This document shows positions 33,901-35,334 of a DNA stretch of 35,334 nt, in pieces. Position 1 is the stretch's first letter; every line of letters begins with the position of its first letter. The notes beneath the pieces are model-generated. The model was not told where the DNA came from and made no database searches. It was given only the letters and a program-made list of their open reading frames with translations. The DNA is from Deltaproteobacteria bacterium (GTDB taxonomy: Bacteria; Myxococcota_A; Polyangia; HGW-17; SLPX01): contig JAGGXR010000091.1 of assembly GCA_021162935.1 (NCBI GenBank), positions 1-35,334 of the forward strand, given 5' to 3'. Made by a program: the position numbers and the translations under genes.

Positions 33901-34307
33901 CCAAGCTGTCCCTGCCAGCATTTCTCGGCTTGATCGTCCTCATGGGCATCGTGGTGAACAACGCCATCGTCCTGCTCGACTACGCCAGGCAACTCCGCGA
34001 CGGAGGAATGGGGCTGACCGAATCTTTGGTCGCTGCAGGCAGACGGCGCCTGAGGCCAGTGCTCATGACCACGTTTACCACGATCTTCGGCATGCTCCCC
34101 CTCGCCCTCACGCAAAAAGAAGGGGCCTACCTCTGGGCGCCCATGGGCCAGGCCGTGGCATCGGGCCTGCTCGTCTCCACCCTGGTCACCCTCATTCTGA
34201 TCCCGGTGGTCTACAGCCTGACCGATAGGCTCCGCCGGCGCTCCCGTCACGTTCCAGTCGCCCCCAAAGGCGAAACGAACGCCGCCCCCTCCGCAACAAA
34301 CGGATAG
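30984..34307 (+). CDS. RND-family efflux transporter, inner-membrane permease (AcrB/SwrC-like)
   Basis: This 1107-residue protein is a full-length RND pump: VRRPILVIMFYAALTLFGVY as first membrane helix, YPGAGPSDVETKVTDVIE in the porter domain, two six-helix bundles and a second porter region. In TM4 the sequence is MVVDNAIVVLES, keeping the first of the two aspartates seen in AcrB but with Asn in place of the second. In TM10, GIVVNNAIVLLDYARQL has Asn where AcrB has the key Lys. This VDN/NNAI combination is common in the SwrC-like clade, so the pump is probably active with a variant proton relay. The substrate is unknown. The start overlaps the adaptor stop (ATGA). Confidence 0.95.
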   Translation: MTDETNVPTPNQVRRGLAARVVRRPILVIMFYAALTLFGVYSLMNLPVDLLPKIEAPVITIITVYPGAGPSDVETKVTDVIERSVGTLSGLDRLTSSSKENLSAVTCEFAYGTDLEAAANDIRQRMEFAQTFLPSDAHKPMIFKFNTSMFPVFIVGVLNKRGDVRPYRKVIEEHAAEPLERIPGVGSVMLLNAPKRRVLIEVNRPALDARGISLLRLTQTLARANLSVPAGRVLWNDKDLPVRVPGTFQNLDDIRMLPIGFSVVRPFAGAMRYDLQEPYSNEMSVVRLKDVATVHWAMPDRRSVALFQDQDTTWLMVFKKSGVNTVQVANRVMKSLSRIQAGLPSELKIVPILDGSEMIRQTIDNLTSTVWIGSILVVLVIFLFLRRIRTSLVVAVTIPASIVTTFLVMYLMGYTINSISLLAMALGIGMVVDNAIVVLESITLRVERGEDPHDGAISGTKEVALAISASTLTTVVIFAPLVFMHGFIGIIFGQLALVIVVTLLSSLMAALLLTPTLTALILKRGGTTSGSRRFRPLAWFHDRSERVLTAVESGYGRLISGALHHRWLVVGIAILISGASGFLVYATGIDFVTKDDEGFIQVTVEMPEGCTLTETTKVARTVAAEFRKEPEVRSTFLNGGTTDTAMMTSIGGKEGPNIAQVYTRLIAKVRRTRSEDDVAEAVLPRIRKRFPKVRFTARTGNPLGQAIMGTEKPIALYLKGKKFSDLTTAAHQVLRILKSIPGVRNATAEIMPQRPGFQVDVNRRKASQSLLNATFIGATVRAALYGKKVGTYHGKSQDADLFVRLRPQDRNSPQAIEALKITTGLPLIGPPLVGASGPTMLLGLGAERLVPLGAVAQVIRSKAPTEIHHMDKQRMIVVGANYKGRALGDIISDLDHRLSKETLPGDVSYSYGSQVKRQKDSLHDLIRVLLLGIALVYMVMAAQFESLLDPFVIMFSLPFAFTGVFLGFLATGTKLSLPAFLGLIVLMGIVVNNAIVLLDYARQLRDGGMGLTESLVAAGRRRLRPVLMTTFTTIFGMLPLALTQKEGAYLWAPMGQAVASGLLVSTLVTLILIPVVYSLTDRLRRRSRHVPVAPKGETNAAPSATNG

Positions 34308-34799
34308 GCGACTCGGTCGCACTCGACCCAGGCCCCCCGATGACGCGCAACCCTCCAAGGGTCACCAAGGTTCCCTCGTACCCGGAAACAGGTGCTCCGT
34401 CGAAATGGAGCCACAGGCCGTTCCATGGGCCCTTGGTCGCTCGTTTGCCGATCCATCTATCCAGTGCCACAAACTCTTCGATTCGGATCACAATATGAAT
34501 GGGCTGCCAAGAATTGCTTGGGCGGCATCAGGCGTGAACAATCGATCAGGAATCGCGAATCGAGGCACGCGTCGAAGCAAACCAATGGCCAAAACTCCGC
34601 TTTTTCGTTGACGACCGAAACGTTCTGGGTAATGCTCGCAACGTTCATATCGAAATTTGTTTGTATCAGGGAAGAAAGTCGCGTCAAGAGCCGTAGATAA
34701 TCTGCGAAACTGGGGGTTCTCCAATCCACGTAGGGATTTTGAATTCCCCGAAAAAACTGGCCGCCACGAGCGGTCGAGCACCCATCCAAGGAGGAGATC
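34308..34799. other. Intergenic region between the RND gene and the Cys-rich lipoprotein gene
   Basis: This 492-bp gap has no convincing gene. TTGACG (34608-34613), a 16-nt spacer and TAATGC (34630-34635) form a weak promoter candidate for the lipoprotein gene. Just before its ATG lies AAGGAGGAG (34788-34796), a very strong ribosome binding site. A minus-strand reading frame (34192-34491) overlaps the RND gene end and is not supported. Confidence 0.5.
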
Positions 34800-35141
34800 A
34801 TGTTCAAAAAAGCCGCTGGAATCGCCCTCATCGTCACGATGCTCGCATGGGCTGGCTGCGGAAAGAAATTCAACTGCAAAAACTTCTGTGAAAAGAACAA
34901 AAAATGCTCCGACGAGATCGCAACCGTCATGAGCGAAGGCATGCCCAAGGCGGCCCAGGACAAGATGAAGGAGATGATGAAAAAAGAGTTCTCCGACATC
35001 GACAAATGCACCAAGCGATGCGAGAAGAGCATGAAGGGGGACTCCGACAATGCGAAGAAGCACAAGAAAGATGCCGAAAAGTGCTTCAAAAAGTCAAGCT
35101 GCTCCGACTTCGCCAAGTGCATGAAGGAAAACATGCACTAG
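34800..35141 (+). CDS. Small cysteine-rich lipoprotein
   Basis: This 113-residue protein has a clear lipoprotein signal (ALIVTMLAWAGC, lipid Cys20). The mature part is Lys-rich with eight cysteines: C26-x3-C30-x5-C36, C70-x3-C74 and C95-x5-C101-x5-C107. The two Cx3C pairs, about 40 residues apart in predicted helices, recall twin-Cx3C helical hairpins held by two disulfides. No family was recognised; metal binding or a disulfide-stabilised helical bundle in the periplasm or outer membrane is possible. AAGGAGGAG immediately upstream suggests high expression. Confidence 0.85.
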   Translation: MFKKAAGIALIVTMLAWAGCGKKFNCKNFCEKNKKCSDEIATVMSEGMPKAAQDKMKEMMKKEFSDIDKCTKRCEKSMKGDSDNAKKHKKDAEKCFKKSSCSDFAKCMKENMH

Positions 35142-35334
35142 CATCAATGGTCTTCTGCACGTCTGACATCTCACCTCATTTTGCTTCACTGGTCGTCCTG
35201 CTGCCCGCTGCTTCAGCGCGTCTTCGTCAAGATACTCTGGATACCTTTGAAATCGACTCGTTTTCAAGAATCCGAATATCCACGACTGATGGGTATCGCA
35301 CGGTGAGACGCGTCTCGGCGTAACTGGCCCAAGG

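Noticed and set aside
34192-34491. Minus-strand 99-codon frame at the end of the RND gene
   Set aside because: A third of it is antisense to the conserved RND gene and no family pattern was recognised.

Overview
The window (about 35.3 kb, GC-rich, densely packed) looks like chromosomal DNA of a Myxococcota / former deltaproteobacterial lineage. The clues are a MYXO-CTERM-like C-terminal sorting tail on a secreted glycosidase, a cysteine-rich 'NGVMDGEETDVDCGG' segment in a surface lipoprotein, a PPC (DUF296) domain fused to a CarD-like tail, a DUF3160 lipoprotein and a lipoprotein-rich gene set. No rRNA, tRNA, CRISPR array, prophage or intact insertion sequence was recognised. Two short stretches (3289-3447 and 6854-7042) look like decayed transposase pieces.

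Layout. 174-3279: a PPC-domain protein with a Gly-Lys-X repeat linker, divergent from glutamine-dependent NAD synthetase (nadE). 3886-6777: a multidomain lipoprotein (Cys-rich, LamG, EGF-like, GH123/DUF4091-like). 7192-10732, minus strand: a compact six-gene stressosome operon, rsbR-rsbS-rsbT-rsbX-second GHKL ATPase-H-NOX. 11176-13796: rsmD, coaD and a class I/II aminotransferase. 13798-17015, minus: a polytopic membrane protein and an M1-type metallopeptidase lipoprotein. 17126-19755: an NCKX-like cation exchanger, a putative 10-TM heavy-metal exporter and a small tail-anchored protein. 19833-23227, minus: an FG-GAP-type protein and a DUF3160 lipoprotein. 23882-27275: a secreted GH5-like/CBM9-like glycosidase and a small lipoprotein. 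27594-34307: a TetR regulator followed by a TolC/adaptor/RND tripartite efflux operon, all joined by ATGA overlaps. 34800-35141: a small Cys-rich lipoprotein.

The most interesting system is the stressosome operon. Its RsbR has no recognisable N-terminal sensor domain, only HAMP-like helical segments. The last gene is a complete stand-alone H-NOX haem protein with the proximal His103 and the YxSxR haem-propionate motif. The position that carries the O2-stabilising tyrosine in O2-binding H-NOX proteins is valine, which suggests NO sensing. The H-NOX start lies 10 nt after the stop of a GHKL-ATPase gene. This suggests a nitric-oxide-responsive stressosome in which a separate H-NOX supplies the input, or directly controls a GHKL serine/threonine kinase as H-NOX proteins control histidine kinases elsewhere.

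A second recurrent trait is short minisatellites with 13-36 bp units, found both inside genes (610-705, 20609-20698) and between them (80-131, 3518-3564, 11086-11125, 27273-27336). All functional calls come from reading the sequence; no database search or structure prediction was run.
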